DNA from: Undibacterium cyanobacteriorum
GTDB taxonomy: Bacteria; Pseudomonadota; Gammaproteobacteria; Burkholderiales; Burkholderiaceae_D
NCBI RefSeq assembly: GCF_031326225.1
Contig: NZ_CP133720.1
Location: forward strand, 620,001 to 684,000
Direction of reading: 5' to 3'
DNA length: 64,000 nt
Part shown: one piece after another, positions 54,332 through 64,000 of the stretch
Layout: each line of letters opens with the position of its first letter
Position numbering within the stretch: position 1 is the first letter of the stretch
The notes under the pieces: generated by a model
The model's input: only the letters and a program-made list of their open reading frames with translations
Database searches by the model: none
What the model was told of the DNA's origin: nothing
Translations under genes and position numbers: made by a program

Positions 54332-54637
54332 ATGGCAAAACTGGCACTGATTAATCGTGAGCAAAAGCGTGCAGATTTGGTGAAGAAATTCGCTGGCAAA
54401 CGCGCCGAATTGAAGGCCATCATTGATGACCAATCAAAAACTGAAGAAGAGCGTTATTTAGCTCGTTTGAAGTTGCAGGCATTGCCACGTAACTCCAATC
54501 CGACACGTCAGCGCAATCGTTGCGCATTGACAGGTCGTCCACGTGGAACATTCCGTAAATTCGGTTTGGGCCGTATTAAAGTCCGTGAATTCGCTATGCG
54601 TGGTGAAATTCCGGGTATGACTAAAGCTAGCTGGTAA
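54332..54637 (+). CDS. rpsN: 30S ribosomal protein S14 (zinc-free type)
   Basis: S14 is a late 30S head protein. At 101 residues, with a single Cys in [12 protein letters not shown] and no CxxC pairs, it is the zinc-independent C-minus type. Confidence 0.97.
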   Translation: MAKLALINREQKRADLVKKFAGKRAELKAIIDDQSKTEEERYLARLKLQALPRNSNPTRQRNRCALTGRPRGTFRKFGLGRIKVREFAMRGEIPGMTKASW

Positions 54638-54651
54638 TAGGAGAATAAGCA

Positions 54652-55047
54652 ATGAGTATGAGCGATCCTATCGCCGATATGCTGACCCGCATCCGTAATG
54701 CGCAAGTTGTTCAAAAAACTGCAGTTGCGATGCCATCTTCCAAAGTAAAAGTTGCGATTGCAAACGTTTTGAAAGATGAAGGTTACATTGAGGATTTCGC
54801 AGTAGTTGATGCTGCTGGTAAGTCCGAATTGAAAATCGGTTTGAAATATTATGCAGGACGTCCTGTAATCGAACGCTTGGAACGTGTTTCACGTCCAGGT
54901 CTCCGTATTTACAAAGGTAAAGACGAGATTCCAAGTGTGATGAACGGTTTGGGCGTGGCCATCGTGTCCACACCTAAGGGCGTTATGACTGACCGCAAAG
55001 CGCGCGCAACCGGTGTCGGTGGCGAAGTTATTTGCTACGTCGCCTAA
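54652..55047 (+). CDS. rpsH: 30S ribosomal protein S8
   Basis: S8 organises the central domain of 16S rRNA and in E. coli represses the spc operon. It has 131 residues, [16 protein letters not shown] being the normal start, and the end [11 protein letters not shown] is typical. GGAG precedes the start by 9 bases. Confidence 0.97.
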   Translation: MSMSDPIADMLTRIRNAQVVQKTAVAMPSSKVKVAIANVLKDEGYIEDFAVVDAAGKSELKIGLKYYAGRPVIERLERVSRPGLRIYKGKDEIPSVMNGLGVAIVSTPKGVMTDRKARATGVGGEVICYVA

Positions 55048-55057
55048 GGAGTGCAAG

Positions 55058-55591
55058 ATGTCTCGAGTAGGTAAAATGCCAATCGCGTTGCCAGCAGGTG
55101 CAGAAGTTGCCATCTCCGCAGCAGCGATTACAGTAAAAGGCCCGATGGGCGTATTGACACAAAGCTTGAATGGCTTGGTGTCTGTAGCTAACGAAGGTGG
55201 TTCGTTGAATTTTTCTCCAGCGAACGACAGCCGTGAAGCAAATGCAATGACAGGTACTTTGCGTGCATTGGTCAACAATATGGTGACTGGTGTTACTAAA
55301 GGCTTCGAGCGTAAGCTGACATTGGTAGGCGTTGGTTATAAAGCACAAGCACAAGGCGACAAATTGAATTTGTCCTTGGGTTTTTCGCACCCTGTCGTTC
55401 ATGACATGCCAGCTGGCGTGACATGCGCAACGCCAACACCAACTGAAATCCTTATTAAAGGTATGGATAAACAGAAGGTTGGTCAGGTCGCAGCTGAAGT
55501 TCGTGCATACCGCAGCCCAGAGCCTTATAAAGGCAAGGGTGTCCGCTACGCGGATGAAGTGGTTGTGATTAAAGAAACCAAGAAGAAGTAA
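55058..55591 (+). CDS. rplF: 50S ribosomal protein L6
   Basis: L6 lies near the sarcin-ricin loop and factor-binding site. It has 177 residues from [12 protein letters not shown]; the longer frame from 55013 overlaps rpsH and is not used. The end contains [18 protein letters not shown]. Confidence 0.97.
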   Translation: MSRVGKMPIALPAGAEVAISAAAITVKGPMGVLTQSLNGLVSVANEGGSLNFSPANDSREANAMTGTLRALVNNMVTGVTKGFERKLTLVGVGYKAQAQGDKLNLSLGFSHPVVHDMPAGVTCATPTPTEILIKGMDKQKVGQVAAEVRAYRSPEPYKGKGVRYADEVVVIKETKKK

Positions 55592-55604
55592 TAGGGGTTA
55601 GACG

Positions 55605-55967
55605 ATGGATAAGAAACAATCACGTCTGCGCCGCGCGACTCAAACCCGTGCCAAAATCGCAGAGCTTAAAGCGACTCGCTTGTCTGTGCACCGTACAAAT
55701 CAACACATCTACGCTAGCGTTATTGACGCTAACGCAAATGTTGTTGCTTCCGCTTCGACAGTTGAAGCAGAAGTACGTGCAGAGTTGGCAGCGGCATCTA
55801 AGCACGGTGGTAATGCTGCGGCAGCCACTTTGATTGGCAAGCGCGTTGCAGAAAAAGCGTTGAAAGCTGGCATCACGGAAGTTGCGTTTGATCGCTCCGG
55901 TTTTCGTTACCACGGTCGTGTGAAGGCGTTGGCAGAAGCCGCGCGTGAAGCCGGCTTGAAGTTCTAA
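55605..55967 (+). CDS. rplR: 50S ribosomal protein L18
   Basis: L18 delivers 5S rRNA to the 50S with L5. It has 120 residues with a basic start ([17 protein letters not shown]) and the conserved [24 protein letters not shown]. Confidence 0.97.
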   Translation: MDKKQSRLRRATQTRAKIAELKATRLSVHRTNQHIYASVIDANANVVASASTVEAEVRAELAAASKHGGNAAAATLIGKRVAEKALKAGITEVAFDRSGFRYHGRVKALAEAAREAGLKF

Positions 55968-55979
55968 GGAATATTCGTC

Positions 55980-56498
55980 ATGGCAAAAATGCAAGCAAAA
56001 ACAGCAGCCGACAAGCCGGATGATGGCATGCGCGAAAAAATGATCGCGATCAACCGCGTAACCAAAGTGGTTAAGGGTGGTCGTATCATGGGCTTCGCAG
56101 CATTGACAGTTGTTGGTGACGGTGACGGCCGTATCGGTATGGGTAAAGGAAAATCGAAAGAAGTTCCAGTAGCCGTACAAAAAGCGATGGAAGAAGCACG
56201 TCGCAAGATGATCAAGGTTACGTTGAAGAATGGCACATTGCAACACACCGTTATCGGTAAGCATGGTGCATCTTCCGTAATGATCTCTCCTGCGAAAGAA
56301 GGTACTGGCGTTATCGCTGGTGGTCCAATGCGTGCGATTTTCGAAGTGTTGGGTGTAACAAACGTTGTTGCGAAGTCTAACGGTTCCACAAATCCATACA
56401 ACATGGTTCGTGCAACTTTGAATGGCTTGGCAAAAATGAGCACTCCAGCTGAGATCGCAGCGAAACGCGGCAAGTCCGTTGAAGAAATTTTGGGCTAA
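55980..56498 (+). CDS. rpsE: 30S ribosomal protein S5
   Basis: S5 acts at the mRNA entrance and in decoding fidelity. It has 172 residues, with the double-stranded-RNA-type domain [18 protein letters not shown]. It follows rplR by 12 bases. Confidence 0.97.
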   Translation: MAKMQAKTAADKPDDGMREKMIAINRVTKVVKGGRIMGFAALTVVGDGDGRIGMGKGKSKEVPVAVQKAMEEARRKMIKVTLKNGTLQHTVIGKHGASSVMISPAKEGTGVIAGGPMRAIFEVLGVTNVVAKSNGSTNPYNMVRATLNGLAKMSTPAEIAAKRGKSVEEILG

Positions 56499-56508
56499 GG
56501 TGAGCGCA

Positions 56509-56688
56509 ATGACTAAAACAGTAAAAGTGCAATTGGTCAAAGGCTTGATCGGTACGCGCGACGACCATCGTGCAACTGTGCGTGGTCTGGGTTTGCGTCG
56601 TGTCAATTCCGTTCGTGAATTGGAAGACACACCAGCAGTGCGCGGTATGATCAACAAAGTCTCGTATCTTGTGAAGGTTGTATCGTAA
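56509..56688 (+). CDS. rpmD: 50S ribosomal protein L30
   Basis: L30 is a small 23S-binding protein. It has 59 residues from [16 protein letters not shown]; the frame upstream (56479) overlaps rpsE and is not used. The segment [20 protein letters not shown] is typical. Confidence 0.97.
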   Translation: MTKTVKVQLVKGLIGTRDDHRATVRGLGLRRVNSVRELEDTPAVRGMINKVSYLVKVVS

Positions 56689-56716
56689 GCCCTTGGGTTT
56701 ACGATCGGAGCAAATT

Positions 56717-57148
56717 ATGGAATTAAATACAATCCAACCAGCTGATGGCGCAAAACACGCAAAACGTCGTGTTGGTCGCGGTATCGGTTCTGGTTTAGGT
56801 AAGACAGCTGGCCGTGGTCACAAAGGTCAAAAATCCCGTACTGGTGGTTTCCACAAAGTAGGTTTCGAAGGCGGTCAAATGCCTTTGCAACGTCGCTTGC
56901 CAAAACGTGGTTTCAAATCTTTGGCGACTCCATACAAAGCAGAAGTTCGTTTGTCTGACTTGGAAAACTTGCCAGTAACAGAAATCGACATGTTGGCCTT
57001 GAAACAAGCAGGTTTGGTATCTGACTTGGCTCGCGTTGTACGCGTGATTCTGTCCGGCGAGATCACAAAGAAAGTAACTTTGACTGGCTTGATCGCCACA
57101 AAAGGTGCTAAAGCTGCGATCGAAGCTGCCGGCGGCACAGTCGCTTAA
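56717..57148 (+). CDS. rplO: 50S ribosomal protein L15
   Basis: L15 is a Gly-rich, extended assembly protein. It has 143 residues from [16 protein letters not shown], with [19 protein letters not shown] and [15 protein letters not shown]. The start at 56717 follows GGAG by 8 bases. Confidence 0.97.
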   Translation: MELNTIQPADGAKHAKRRVGRGIGSGLGKTAGRGHKGQKSRTGGFHKVGFEGGQMPLQRRLPKRGFKSLATPYKAEVRLSDLENLPVTEIDMLALKQAGLVSDLARVVRVILSGEITKKVTLTGLIATKGAKAAIEAAGGTVA

Positions 57149-57180
57149 TAACGAGTCACTGCGAAATTCTGGAGCATTAA

Positions 57181-58518
57181 TTGGCAACATCTCCTCAACA
57201 AACGAAAAGTGCGGCAAGTGGATTTCCATGGGGACGACTCTGGTTCCTGCTTGGCGCGCTGGTTGTATATAGGATAGGTGCACACATCCCTGTTCCTGGA
57301 ATTGATCCAACCGTCCTTGAGCAATTATTTAAGCAAAACCAAAATGGTATTTTGGGTATGTTTAACATGTTCTCGGGCGGCGCGTTAGCAAAGTTCACGA
57401 TTTTAGCGCTTGGTATCACACCTTACATCTCTGCATCGATCATTATGCAGTTGATGACGGTGGTCTCTCCTCAGTTGGAGGCCTTGAAAAAAGAAGGTGA
57501 ATCTGGTCGTCGTAAGATTACACAGTACACTCGTTATGGCACCTTGGTTCTTGGTGTTATTCAAGCTTTCTTCATCGCTTTTGGCTTAGAAACACAACCT
57601 GGTCTGGTTTTAGATCCAGGAATGGCGTTCCGCTTCACGACAGTGGTAACACTGGTGACAGGTACGATGTTCTTGATGTGGTTGGGTGAGCAAATTACAG
57701 AGCGTGGCTTGGGCAATGGTATCTCTATCATTATCTTCGCCGGTATCGTGGCAGGTTTGCCTGGTGCGTTAGCAGGTCTCTTTGACTTGGTACACACTGG
57801 TGCGATGCAACCAATTTCAGCAATTATCATCTGCGTGATGGTGGCTGCAGTAACATTCTTGGTGGTATTCGTAGAACGTGGTCAACGCAAGATTTTGGTT
57901 AATTATGCGAAACGCCAAGTGGGCAATAAAGTGTATGGTGGTCAAAGTAGTCATCTACCATTGAAGCTCAATATGGCTGGTGTGATCCCACCGATTTTCG
58001 CATCATCGATCATCATGTTGCCTGCAACGATCACTGGCATGTTTGCCAAGGGCGCTGCAGATCAGGAATCTGGTTTCGTGCGCTTCTTGCAGGATTTGGC
58101 TAGTTCTTTGTCGACTGGCGAGCCAGTGCATGCGCTGTTGTATGCGGTTACGATCATTTTCTTCTGCTTCTTCTACACCGCGTTGGTGTTCAACAGCAAA
58201 GAAACTGCTGACAACTTGAAGAAGAGTGGTGCGTTTGTTCCGGGTATTCGTCCGGGTGAGCAAACAGCACGCTACATCGATAAGATCCTGATGCGTTTGA
58301 CGCTGATTGGTGCGATGTACATCTCTTTGGTTTGCTTGTTGCCTGAATTGTTGATCGCTCATTGGAAAGTACCATTCTATTTCGGCGGTACATCACTGCT
58401 GATTATCGTGGTCGTGACAATGGACTTCATGGCGCAAGTACAAAACTATGTCATGTCGCAGCAGTACGAGTCGCTTCTGCGTAAAGCAAATTTCAAGGGC
58501 GGCTTACCAACACGGTAA
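57181..58518 (+). CDS. secY: Preprotein translocase subunit SecY
   Basis: SecY is the membrane channel of the Sec system, with ten helices in 445 residues. Conserved phrases are [61 protein letters not shown] (the loop that meets the ribosome and SecA) and [13 protein letters not shown]. The start is a TTG codon preceded by TGGAGC, which may lower its translation relative to the ribosomal genes around it. Confidence 0.97.
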   Translation: MATSPQQTKSAASGFPWGRLWFLLGALVVYRIGAHIPVPGIDPTVLEQLFKQNQNGILGMFNMFSGGALAKFTILALGITPYISASIIMQLMTVVSPQLEALKKEGESGRRKITQYTRYGTLVLGVIQAFFIAFGLETQPGLVLDPGMAFRFTTVVTLVTGTMFLMWLGEQITERGLGNGISIIIFAGIVAGLPGALAGLFDLVHTGAMQPISAIIICVMVAAVTFLVVFVERGQRKILVNYAKRQVGNKVYGGQSSHLPLKLNMAGVIPPIFASSIIMLPATITGMFAKGAADQESGFVRFLQDLASSLSTGEPVHALLYAVTIIFFCFFYTALVFNSKETADNLKKSGAFVPGIRPGEQTARYIDKILMRLTLIGAMYISLVCLLPELLIAHWKVPFYFGGTSLLIIVVVTMDFMAQVQNYVMSQQYESLLRKANFKGGLPTR

Positions 58519-58542
58519 GTTCTCAGAGGAACAGCAGATCGA

Positions 58543-58761
58543 ATGGCAAAAGACGACGTTATACAGATGCAGGGAGAGATTCTTGAGAATCTTCCGAATG
58601 CAACATTTCGAGTTAAGTTGGAAAATGGGCATGTTGTGCTAGGCCATATTTCAGGAAAGATGCGGATGAACTACATTCGCATTCTCCCTGGTGATAAGGT
58701 GACAGTAGAATTGACGCCTTACGATTTGAGCCGAGCACGAATCGTGTTCAGGACCAAGTAA
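58543..58761 (+). CDS. infA: Translation initiation factor IF-1
   Basis: IF-1 occupies the A site during initiation. It is a single OB-fold of 72 residues, with [20 protein letters not shown] and [17 protein letters not shown]. It lies in the frequent secY-infA-rpmJ arrangement of betaproteobacteria. Confidence 0.97.
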   Translation: MAKDDVIQMQGEILENLPNATFRVKLENGHVVLGHISGKMRMNYIRILPGDKVTVELTPYDLSRARIVFRTK

Positions 58762-58805
58762 CGCATTTTAAGCATTAAATTGAACTAAAAGGGAAGAGGG
58801 CAAAC

Positions 58806-58919
58806 ATGAAAGTTCTCGCATCAGTTAAGCGGATTTGCCGCAACTGCAAAATCATCAAGCGCAAAGGTGTTGTTCGTGTAATTTGCACAGAACCACGCCA
58901 TAAACAGCGCCAAGGTTAA
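58806..58919 (+). CDS. rpmJ: 50S ribosomal protein L36 (zinc type)
   Basis: L36 is the smallest 50S protein. It has 37 residues. The zinc ligands Cys11, Cys14, Cys27 and His32 (ICRNCK and [10 protein letters not shown]) are all present, so this is the zinc-binding C-plus form. The stop is TAA at 58917. Confidence 0.97.
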   Translation: MKVLASVKRICRNCKIIKRKGVVRVICTEPRHKQRQG

Positions 58920-58946
58920 TTAACGTTATTGAACGAGGAATAACGA

Positions 58947-59312
58947 ATGGCACGTATCGCAGGGGTTAATATCCCAAATCATCAGCATACCGTAATCGGC
59001 TTACAAGCTATCTATGGTATTGGCCGCCCACGCGCGGAAGACATTTGCGCAGCAACAGGTGTTCCAACCACTAAAAAGGTTAAAGATCTGGACGACAGCG
59101 AATTAGAAAAGCTCCGTGACGGTATTGCAAAATACGTCGTGGAAGGTGATCTTCGTCGTGAAATCTCGATGAACATCAAGCGTTTGATGGACTTAGGCTG
59201 CTACCGCGGTCTGCGTCATCGCAAAGGCTTGCCTGTTCGTGGTCAACGTACACGTACAAATGCACGTACACGTAAGGGCCCACGTAAAGCAGCGCAATCA
59301 TTGAAAAAATAA
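58947..59312 (+). CDS. rpsM: 30S ribosomal protein S13
   Basis: S13 bridges the 30S head to L5 and contacts the P-site tRNA. It has 121 residues from [19 protein letters not shown], with the Arg-rich tail [17 protein letters not shown]. It heads the alpha-type group with rpsK. Confidence 0.97.
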   Translation: MARIAGVNIPNHQHTVIGLQAIYGIGRPRAEDICAATGVPTTKKVKDLDDSELEKLRDGIAKYVVEGDLRREISMNIKRLMDLGCYRGLRHRKGLPVRGQRTRTNARTRKGPRKAAQSLKK

Positions 59313-59352
59313 TCCAGCGCAGTTGTAACTTACTGGATTCAAGGAACCAATT

Positions 59353-59757
59353 ATGGCAAAAGCACAAAATAACGCAGCGGCAGCACGCGCTCGTAAAAAA
59401 GTTAAGAAAAATGTTGCTGAAGGTATCGCACACGTTCACGCATCTTTCAACAACACCATCATCACGATCACTGATCGTCAAGGCAATGCATTGTCTTGGG
59501 CAACAGCTGGTGGTCAAGGTTTTAAAGGCTCTCGTAAATCTACACCGTTCGCAGCTCAGGTTGCAGCGGAAGCCGCTGGTAAAGTGGCTGTAGAATGCGG
59601 TATCAAAAATCTTGAAGTACGTATCAAAGGCCCAGGCCCAGGTCGTGAGTCCTCTGTGCGTGCTTTGAATAATTTGGGTATCAAGATCTCTTTGATCCAA
59701 GACGTTACGCCAGTTCCACACAACGGCTGCCGTCCTCCAAAGCGTCGTCGTATCTAA
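59353..59757 (+). CDS. rpsK: 30S ribosomal protein S11
   Basis: S11 lines the platform near the E site and mRNA exit. It has 134 residues, with [16 protein letters not shown] and the C-terminal [18 protein letters not shown]. The 200 bases after it contain a terminator-like hairpin and a new promoter. Confidence 0.97.
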   Translation: MAKAQNNAAAARARKKVKKNVAEGIAHVHASFNNTIITITDRQGNALSWATAGGQGFKGSRKSTPFAAQVAAEAAGKVAVECGIKNLEVRIKGPGPGRESSVRALNNLGIKISLIQDVTPVPHNGCRPPKRRRI

Positions 59758-59762
59758 TACTG

Positions 59763-59786
59763 AGCTTAGCCTCGGCTAAGCTTTGT
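59763..59786 (+). terminator. Terminator-like hairpin after rpsK
   Basis: A perfect 9-base stem, AGCTTAGCC and GGCTAAGCT, with a two-base spacer is followed by TTGT. The T-run is short, so it may give partial termination. Confidence 0.5.
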
Positions 59787-59810
59787 AAATTCTAGCTTCC
59801 ATGCTAGAAT
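59783..59810 (+). promoter_or_regulatory. Candidate rpsD-rpoA promoter covered by a dyad
   Basis: TTGTAA (59783-59788) and TAGAAT (59805-59810) are spaced by 16 bases. A perfect inverted repeat, ATTCTAGC (59789-59796) and GCTAGAAT (59803-59810), fills the spacer and overlaps the -10. That is the position expected of a repressor operator, or it could be a hairpin. Confidence 0.5.
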
Positions 59811-59814
59811 GCAG

Positions 59815-59844
59815 CCCGCCAATAAATTTGGTGGGTTTTGTTCT
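59815..59844 (+). terminator. Attenuator-like hairpin downstream of the rpsD promoter
   Basis: CCCGCC (59815-59820) pairs with GGTGGG (59830-59835) with one wobble, followed by TTTTGTTCTTT. It lies just past the predicted start of transcription and could prematurely stop rpsD transcripts. Confidence 0.4.
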
Positions 59845-59957
59845 TTAGAATCGTTCTTTGGAATTTAGCGACTTTTTTAAGACCACTGTTTGGTAGCAGG
59901 TAGACCAAACTAGCGTAGGTGTATTGAGCACTTACGTCATTTACAAAGGAAATTATT

Positions 59958-60581
59958 GTGGCACGTTATATCGGACCAAAAGCAAAATTATCCCGCCGCG
60001 AAGGCACGGACCTCTTTCTGAAAAGCGCACGTCGCTCTTTGGATTCCAAATGCAAATTGGATGTAAAACCAGGTCAACACGGTGCAAAATCTGGTGCACG
60101 TACTTCTGACTTCGGTAACCAATTGCGCGAAAAGCAAAAAGTAAAACGTATGTACGGCGTATTGGAACGTCAATTCCGTCGTTATTTCGCAGAAGCTGAT
60201 CGTCAAAAAGGTAACACTGGCGAAACTTTGTTGAAATTGTTGGAATCCCGTTTGGACAACGTTGCATACCGTATGGGTTTCGGCTCCACACGTGCAGAAG
60301 CACGTCAATTGGTCAGCCACAAAGCATTCACAGTGAACGGCCAAGTTGTTAACATCGCTTCTTACCAAGTTAAAGCTGGTGACGTTGTTGCTGTTCGTGA
60401 AAAAGCGAAGAAGCAAACACGTATCGTTGAAGCTTTGTCTTTGGCTGAAAGCATCGGCATGCCATCTTGGGTTGCAGTTGATTCCAAGAAAATGGAAGGC
60501 ACCTTCAAGTCTATGCCAGACCGTAGCGATATCGCTCAAGACGTCAACGAATCCTTGATCGTCGAATTGTATTCTCGTTAA
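59958..60581 (+). CDS. rpsD: 30S ribosomal protein S4
   Basis: S4 initiates 30S assembly and in E. coli represses the alpha operon. It has 207 residues, starting [19 protein letters not shown], with the S4 RNA-binding domain ([24 protein letters not shown]). A terminator follows before rpoA. The 200-base leader has promoter and hairpin features. Confidence 0.97.
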   Translation: MARYIGPKAKLSRREGTDLFLKSARRSLDSKCKLDVKPGQHGAKSGARTSDFGNQLREKQKVKRMYGVLERQFRRYFAEADRQKGNTGETLLKLLESRLDNVAYRMGFGSTRAEARQLVSHKAFTVNGQVVNIASYQVKAGDVVAVREKAKKQTRIVEALSLAESIGMPSWVAVDSKKMEGTFKSMPDRSDIAQDVNESLIVELYSR

Positions 60582-60595
60582 TCTTAAGTTTCATC

Positions 60596-60627
60596 GCCTG
60601 CTCATGGAAACATGCGCAGGCTTTTTT
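60596..60627 (+). terminator. Terminator between rpsD and rpoA
   Basis: GCCTGC-TCATG pairs with CATG-C-GCAGGC around GAAA, followed by six T. It is strong in form, yet rpoA follows only 57 bases later. Either it is partial, or rpoA has another promoter that I could not identify. Confidence 0.75.
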
Positions 60628-60684
60628 CATTTTGCCATCAGCCTTATCGGTGTAACGAGCCGAGGGTATTGAAAAGGACAAATC

Positions 60685-61662
60685 ATGCAAAACAATCTGT
60701 TTAAGCCTCGTATTATTGATGTTGAAATGTTGGGCCCAGGCTCAGCGAAAGTTGTGATGGAGCCATTTGAACGTGGTTTTGGTCACACATTGGGTAACTC
60801 CTTGCGTCGCGTATTGTTGTCTTCGATGGTTGGTTATGCGCCAACAGAAGTGACGATCGCTGGTGTGGTACATGAGTACTCCACACTCGACGGCGTGCAA
60901 GAAGACGTGGTTGATATTTTGTTGAACTTGAAAGGTGTTGTGTTCAAGTTGCATGAGCGTGATGAAGTCACTTTGACCTTGAAAAAAGAAGGCGAAGGCG
61001 CTGTGTTGGCATCCGATATCGAATTGCCGCACAACGTTGAATTGATCAATCCAGAGCACGTGATCGCGAACCTCACAGCAGGTGGCAAGTTGGACATGCA
61101 AATCAAGGTCGAAAAAGGCCGCGGTTATGTTCCAGGTAACGTACGTCGCTTGTCTGAAGATGCGAATAAGACGATCGGTCGTATTATTCTGGATGCATCC
61201 TTCTCTCCAGTACGTCGCGTTTCTTACTCTGTTGAGTCTGCTCGTGTTGAACAACGCACAGACTTGGACAAGTTGATCATGAACATTGAAACCAATGGCG
61301 TGATCACTCCAGAAGAAGCGATTCGTCAATCTGCGCGCGTATTGGTTGACCAATTGCATGTGTTCGCAGCTTTGGAAGGCACAGAAGCTACAACAGAAGC
61401 GCCATCTCGCGCTCCTGCGGTTGATCCAGTATTGTTGCGTCCTGTAGATGATTTGGAATTGACAGTACGTTCTGCAAACTGCTTGAAGGCAGAAAACATT
61501 TACTACATTGGTGATTTGATCCAGCGTAGCGAAAATGAATTGCTCAAGACCCCAAATTTGGGCCGCAAGTCTTTGAACGAAATCAAAGAAGTCTTGGCAT
61601 CCCGTGGTTTGTCTTTGGGTATGAAGTTGGAAAACTGGCCACCAGCTGGTTTGGAAAAATAA
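60685..61662 (+). CDS. rpoA: RNA polymerase alpha subunit
   Basis: Alpha dimerises to start assembly of RNA polymerase and its C-terminal domain contacts up-elements and activators. It has 325 residues. The N-terminal domain shows [21 protein letters not shown] linker rich in Ala, Thr and Pro (about 235 to 250) leads to the C-terminal domain ([28 protein letters not shown]). AAGGAC precedes the start. Confidence 0.98.
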   Translation: MQNNLFKPRIIDVEMLGPGSAKVVMEPFERGFGHTLGNSLRRVLLSSMVGYAPTEVTIAGVVHEYSTLDGVQEDVVDILLNLKGVVFKLHERDEVTLTLKKEGEGAVLASDIELPHNVELINPEHVIANLTAGGKLDMQIKVEKGRGYVPGNVRRLSEDANKTIGRIILDASFSPVRRVSYSVESARVEQRTDLDKLIMNIETNGVITPEEAIRQSARVLVDQLHVFAALEGTEATTEAPSRAPAVDPVLLRPVDDLELTVRSANCLKAENIYYIGDLIQRSENELLKTPNLGRKSLNEIKEVLASRGLSLGMKLENWPPAGLEK

Positions 61663-61675
61663 TAACTGACTTTAT

Positions 61676-61705
61676 GGCCAAGCAAGGTTTCGACTTTGCT
61701 TGGCC
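61676..61705 (+). other. Hairpin between rpoA and rplQ
   Basis: A perfect 10-base stem, GGCCAAGCAA and TTGCTTGGCC, with a 10-base loop lies just after rpoA. It is followed by TAAATAATT, not a T-run, so it is more likely a pause or mRNA-stability element. Confidence 0.6.
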
Positions 61706-61780
61706 TAAATAATTACCGGTCCGCGCCAATGGTTGGCGATAGAAGAACTGGATTTTTAATATTTATCGAAAGGAAGTATC

Positions 61781-62179
61781 ATGCGTCATCGTCACGGCTT
61801 ACGTAAGCTCAACCGTACCTCTTCACACCGTTTGGCAATGTTGCGCAACATGACAGTATCTTTGTTGCGTCACGAAGCAATCAAAACAACTTTGCCGAAA
61901 GCAAAGGAATTGCGCCGCGTTGTAGAGCCTATCATCACTTTGGCTAAGACAGATTCTTTGGCAAACAAGCGTTTGGCATTTGCTCGTTTGCGCGACCGTG
62001 AAATCGTTCAGAAGTTGTTTGCTGAATTGGGCCCACGTTTTGCAAACCGTAACGGCGGTTATTTGCGTATTTTGAAAATGGGTTTCCGCGTTGGCGACAA
62101 TGCTCCTATGGCCTATGTTGAATTGTTGGATCGTCCAGAAGTTACAGACGCAGCTGATGCACCAACAGTTGAAGAATAA
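61781..62179 (+). CDS. rplQ: 50S ribosomal protein L17
   Basis: L17 sits at the tunnel exit base. It has 132 residues, with [24 protein letters not shown] at the start. The C-terminus is short and acidic ([11 protein letters not shown]). It is the last gene of the ribosomal block. Confidence 0.97.
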   Translation: MRHRHGLRKLNRTSSHRLAMLRNMTVSLLRHEAIKTTLPKAKELRRVVEPIITLAKTDSLANKRLAFARLRDREIVQKLFAELGPRFANRNGGYLRILKMGFRVGDNAPMAYVELLDRPEVTDAADAPTVEE

Positions 62180-62210
62180 GCACAATACGATACGTCGTTA
62201 AGCTAAAATT

Positions 62211-62246
62211 AAAAAAGCCGTTCAGTTCGCTGAGCGGCTTTTTTTT
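62211..62246 (+). terminator. Terminator of the ribosomal block
   Basis: GCCGTTCAG and CTGAGCGGC pair (with one G-T) around the stable tetraloop TTCG, preceded by six A and followed by eight T. It should act in both directions. Confidence 0.92.
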
Positions 62247-62298
62247 CGTGCTTAGCGGATCGATGATAGTGCAGAATATGTTACGAGGCTAAGTACGC

Positions 62299-62327
62299 TT
62301 GACATAGTATTTTTCGATTTTTAGAAA
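62299..62327 (+). promoter_or_regulatory. Candidate dsbD promoter
   Basis: TTGACA (perfect -35, 62299-62304) and TAGAAA (62322-62327) are spaced by 17 bases. The predicted leader would be about 195 bases. The 22-codon frame inside it (62395) looks like chance. Confidence 0.55.
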
Positions 62328-62528
62328 CGAACTCGAAGCTGCGGTCTGTGTCTAAATGTAAGCTACAAAGCGTGATTTGGGGAGTTCCGGTAAGATGTCG
62401 GCTTGCTTATCAAAAATATTGTGCAGGGTAGATTGGTTTCTCTGCCAAGCATATCTCCGATAGAAGCAAAGACAATAAGCTGACATACGCCTTAGTTAGC
62501 GACTTTCAGATAGTCGAAGGATAAATAC

Positions 62529-64000
62529 ATGATGGTGAACGCATCGACCGCACTTAATCGACGATTACATGTGAGAGCAAATCGCGTCCCTTCAGTGCTC
62601 ATACCGAAATGGCTGTCTTTGATCTGTTTTTCGATCTTGTCTTGTTTGACCATTTTGATGGCTAGACCCGTCCACGCCGACGAGTTTCTCGACCCAGCCG
62701 TCGCATTCAAAGTCGATGCCAAAATGGTGCAGGCAGACAAGCTTCGTCTCGAATTTACAATTGCAAAGGGCTACTACTTATATCGTGAGCGCTTCAAGTT
62801 CGATGCGGAGGGTGCCAGCCTTGGTAAGTTCGACATCCCTCGTGGCAAAATCAAGTATGACGAGACTTTCGAAAAAGACGTTGAAACTTATCACGACAGT
62901 TTGGTAATCGAGATTCCTGTGAAAGCGAATGGCGATTTCAAACTTAAATTGACACAGCAAGGTTGTGCCGATGCAGGCCTATGTTATCCACCTATGGATT
63001 TGGTGTTGCCGATCAGCGTACCGAGGTCTGCCTCAGCTGCAGCAACGACACAGGTGGAATCCCCAGCGATTGCGCCCCCATCCACCAGCCCCGCAACAGA
63101 AACAGTTGGCTCAAGTGTCAACGCTGCGCAGCAAGAAAGCTCACGTATCGCTAGCACTTTACAAAGTGGTCGCCTCATCCTGATTGTGCCTTTGTTTTTT
63201 GTGCTCGGACTCGGGCTCTCATTCACTCCTTGCGTCTTGCCGATGGTACCGATTCTCTCGTTCATCATCGTTGGAGAAGGGGCTGCGATCAAACGTAGCC
63301 GAGGCTTCTTTTTGTCCTTGAGCTATGTGCTAGGAATGGCTTTGGTGTACACAGGTTTAGGGGTTAGTGCAGGTTTGCTTGGCGAAGGGCTCGCCGCCGC
63401 TCTGCAAAATCCCTGGGTCTTATCTGCGTTCGCTGCTTTGATGGTGTTACTGTCGCTCTCAATGTTCGGGGTCTATCAGTTGCAGATGCCAGCGGCGGTT
63501 CAAACCAAGTTGACGTATTTTTCGGAAGGTCGCCGTAATGGCAAAATGATTGGCGTCTTCTTAATGGGGGCGATCTCGGCTTTAATTGTCGGCCCTTGTG
63601 TTGCTGCGCCCTTAGCTGGCGCTTTGGTGTATATCAGCCAAACGCGCGATGTGGTAATCGGTGGCAGTGCTTTGTTTTCGATGGCGCTAGGAATGGGTGT
63701 GCCACTCTTGCTGGTGGGGATGTCGGCCGGCAGCGTGCTGCCGCGTACTGGGATGTGGATGGAACAAATCAAGCGCTTCTTCGGTGTCTTGATGTTAGGT
63801 ATGGCGATTTATATGATCTCACCCGTGATCCCAGCGTGGACGCAAATGTTGGCATGGGGTCTTCTGTTCGCGGCTTATGCGGTGTATCAGGGTTTTATTT
63901 ACAAGGGAAAACTTGCTTCCAAGTTTATTGCGGGTGTGTTTTTCATTTTAGCTGCGGTGCAGTTGCTTGGTGTATCGACAGGTGGTCGTGATGTTTTTTC
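62529..64000 (+). CDS. dsbD: Thiol:disulfide interchange protein DsbD (runs off the right edge)
   Basis: DsbD carries electrons from cytoplasmic thioredoxin through the membrane to DsbC/DsbG, CcmG and other periplasmic partners. The 490 residues present include a signal peptide (ending VHADEF), the N-terminal DsbD-alpha domain with its Cys pair in GCADAGLCYPP, and the membrane domain with its two active cysteines in FTPCVLPMVP and VGPCVAAPLAG. The C-terminal thioredoxin-like domain is beyond the window. I read this frame by eye from the start: GAAGGAT lies 7 bases before ATG 62529; the next codon is also ATG. A cutA gene, often found between rplQ and dsbD in relatives, is absent. Confidence 0.95.
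   Translation, partial: MMVNASTALNRRLHVRANRVPSVLIPKWLSLICFSILSCLTILMARPVHADEFLDPAVAFKVDAKMVQADKLRLEFTIAKGYYLYRERFKFDAEGASLGKFDIPRGKIKYDETFEKDVETYHDSLVIEIPVKANGDFKLKLTQQGCADAGLCYPPMDLVLPISVPRSASAAATTQVESPAIAPPSTSPATETVGSSVNAAQQESSRIASTLQSGRLILIVPLFFVLGLGLSFTPCVLPMVPILSFIIVGEGAAIKRSRGFFLSLSYVLGMALVYTGLGVSAGLLGEGLAAALQNPWVLSAFAALMVLLSLSMFGVYQLQMPAAVQTKLTYFSEGRRNGKMIGVFLMGAISALIVGPCVAAPLAGALVYISQTRDVVIGGSALFSMALGMGVPLLLVGMSAGSVLPRTGMWMEQIKRFFGVLMLGMAIYMISPVIPAWTQMLAWGLLFAAYAVYQGFIYKGKLASKFIAGVFFILAAVQLLGVSTGGRDVF

Noticed and set aside
55620..56657. Minus-strand frame of 345 codons opposite rplR, rpsE and rpmD
   Set aside because: It runs across three well-supported ribosomal genes and has implausible composition; it arises from codon bias on the other strand.
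62395..62463. 22-codon leader peptide before dsbD
   Set aside because: It has no clear ribosome binding site and its composition gives no hint of an attenuator such as repeated regulatory codons.

Overview
The window looks like a chromosomal segment of a moderate-GC betaproteobacterium of the order Burkholderiales, most likely family Oxalobacteraceae (an Undibacterium-like genome is my best guess). This is inferred from gene order (prfA next to hemA; dacA, DUF493, lipB, lipA; minC-minD-minE; the complete str-S10-spc-alpha ribosomal superoperon followed by dsbD) and from protein character. No rRNA, tRNA, CRISPR array, prophage or intact insertion sequence was seen.

Layout. 0-5.4 kb: a small membrane peptide, an orphan periplasmic binding-domain protein, and the end of tyrosine/phenylalanine catabolism (fahA, hmgA) with a divergent LysR regulator. 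5.4-13.7 kb: stress and metal functions. These are an XpaC-like membrane protein, a YiaA-like protein and a TelA-family protein; an IbpA-type small heat shock protein with a sigma-32 promoter and a ROSE-type RNA thermometer; a DUF2807 protein; alanine dehydrogenase; and an ArsI/CadI-type metalloenzyme cotranscribed with an ECF sigma factor. 13.7-18 kb: small unknown genes, a lipoprotein, prfA and hemA, with a MITE-like repeat between the last two. 18-23 kb: a three-gene signalling operon (OmpR-type regulator, LysM-FecR protein, CHASE2 histidine kinase). 23-31 kb: minCDE, two paralogous arginine-rich mini-proteins, then lipA, lipB, a 77-residue unknown, DUF493 and dacA. 31-42 kb: a hydrolase, a 2Fe-2S protein, a small lipoprotein on the other strand, a long minus-strand run (MlaE/MlaF/MlaD/lipoprotein lipid transport, VanZ, NhaA, Tat-exported esterase, TfoX-N protein), and a phosphoethanolamine transferase.

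42.6-62.2 kb is one plus-strand block: rpsL, rpsG, fusA, tuf, rpsJ, then rplC to rpsQ, rplN to secY, infA, rpmJ, rpsM, rpsK, rpsD, rpoA and rplQ. It is punctuated at several points (after rpsG, fusA, tuf, rpsJ, rpsQ, rpsK, rpsD and rpoA) by hairpins, and in four places by promoter-like sequences, so it probably behaves as several transcription units. A UUCG-loop terminator closes it, and a 5'-complete but truncated dsbD runs off the right edge.

The points I consider most worth following are: the ROSE/sigma-32 arrangement of ibpA; the ArsI-ECF sigma operon with its own matching ECF promoter; the twin RR-rich proteins; the structured element that splits rpsJ from rplC; the dyad-covered promoter and attenuator-like hairpin before rpsD; and the MITE-like element. 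I did not find a clear undescribed defence or biosynthetic system.
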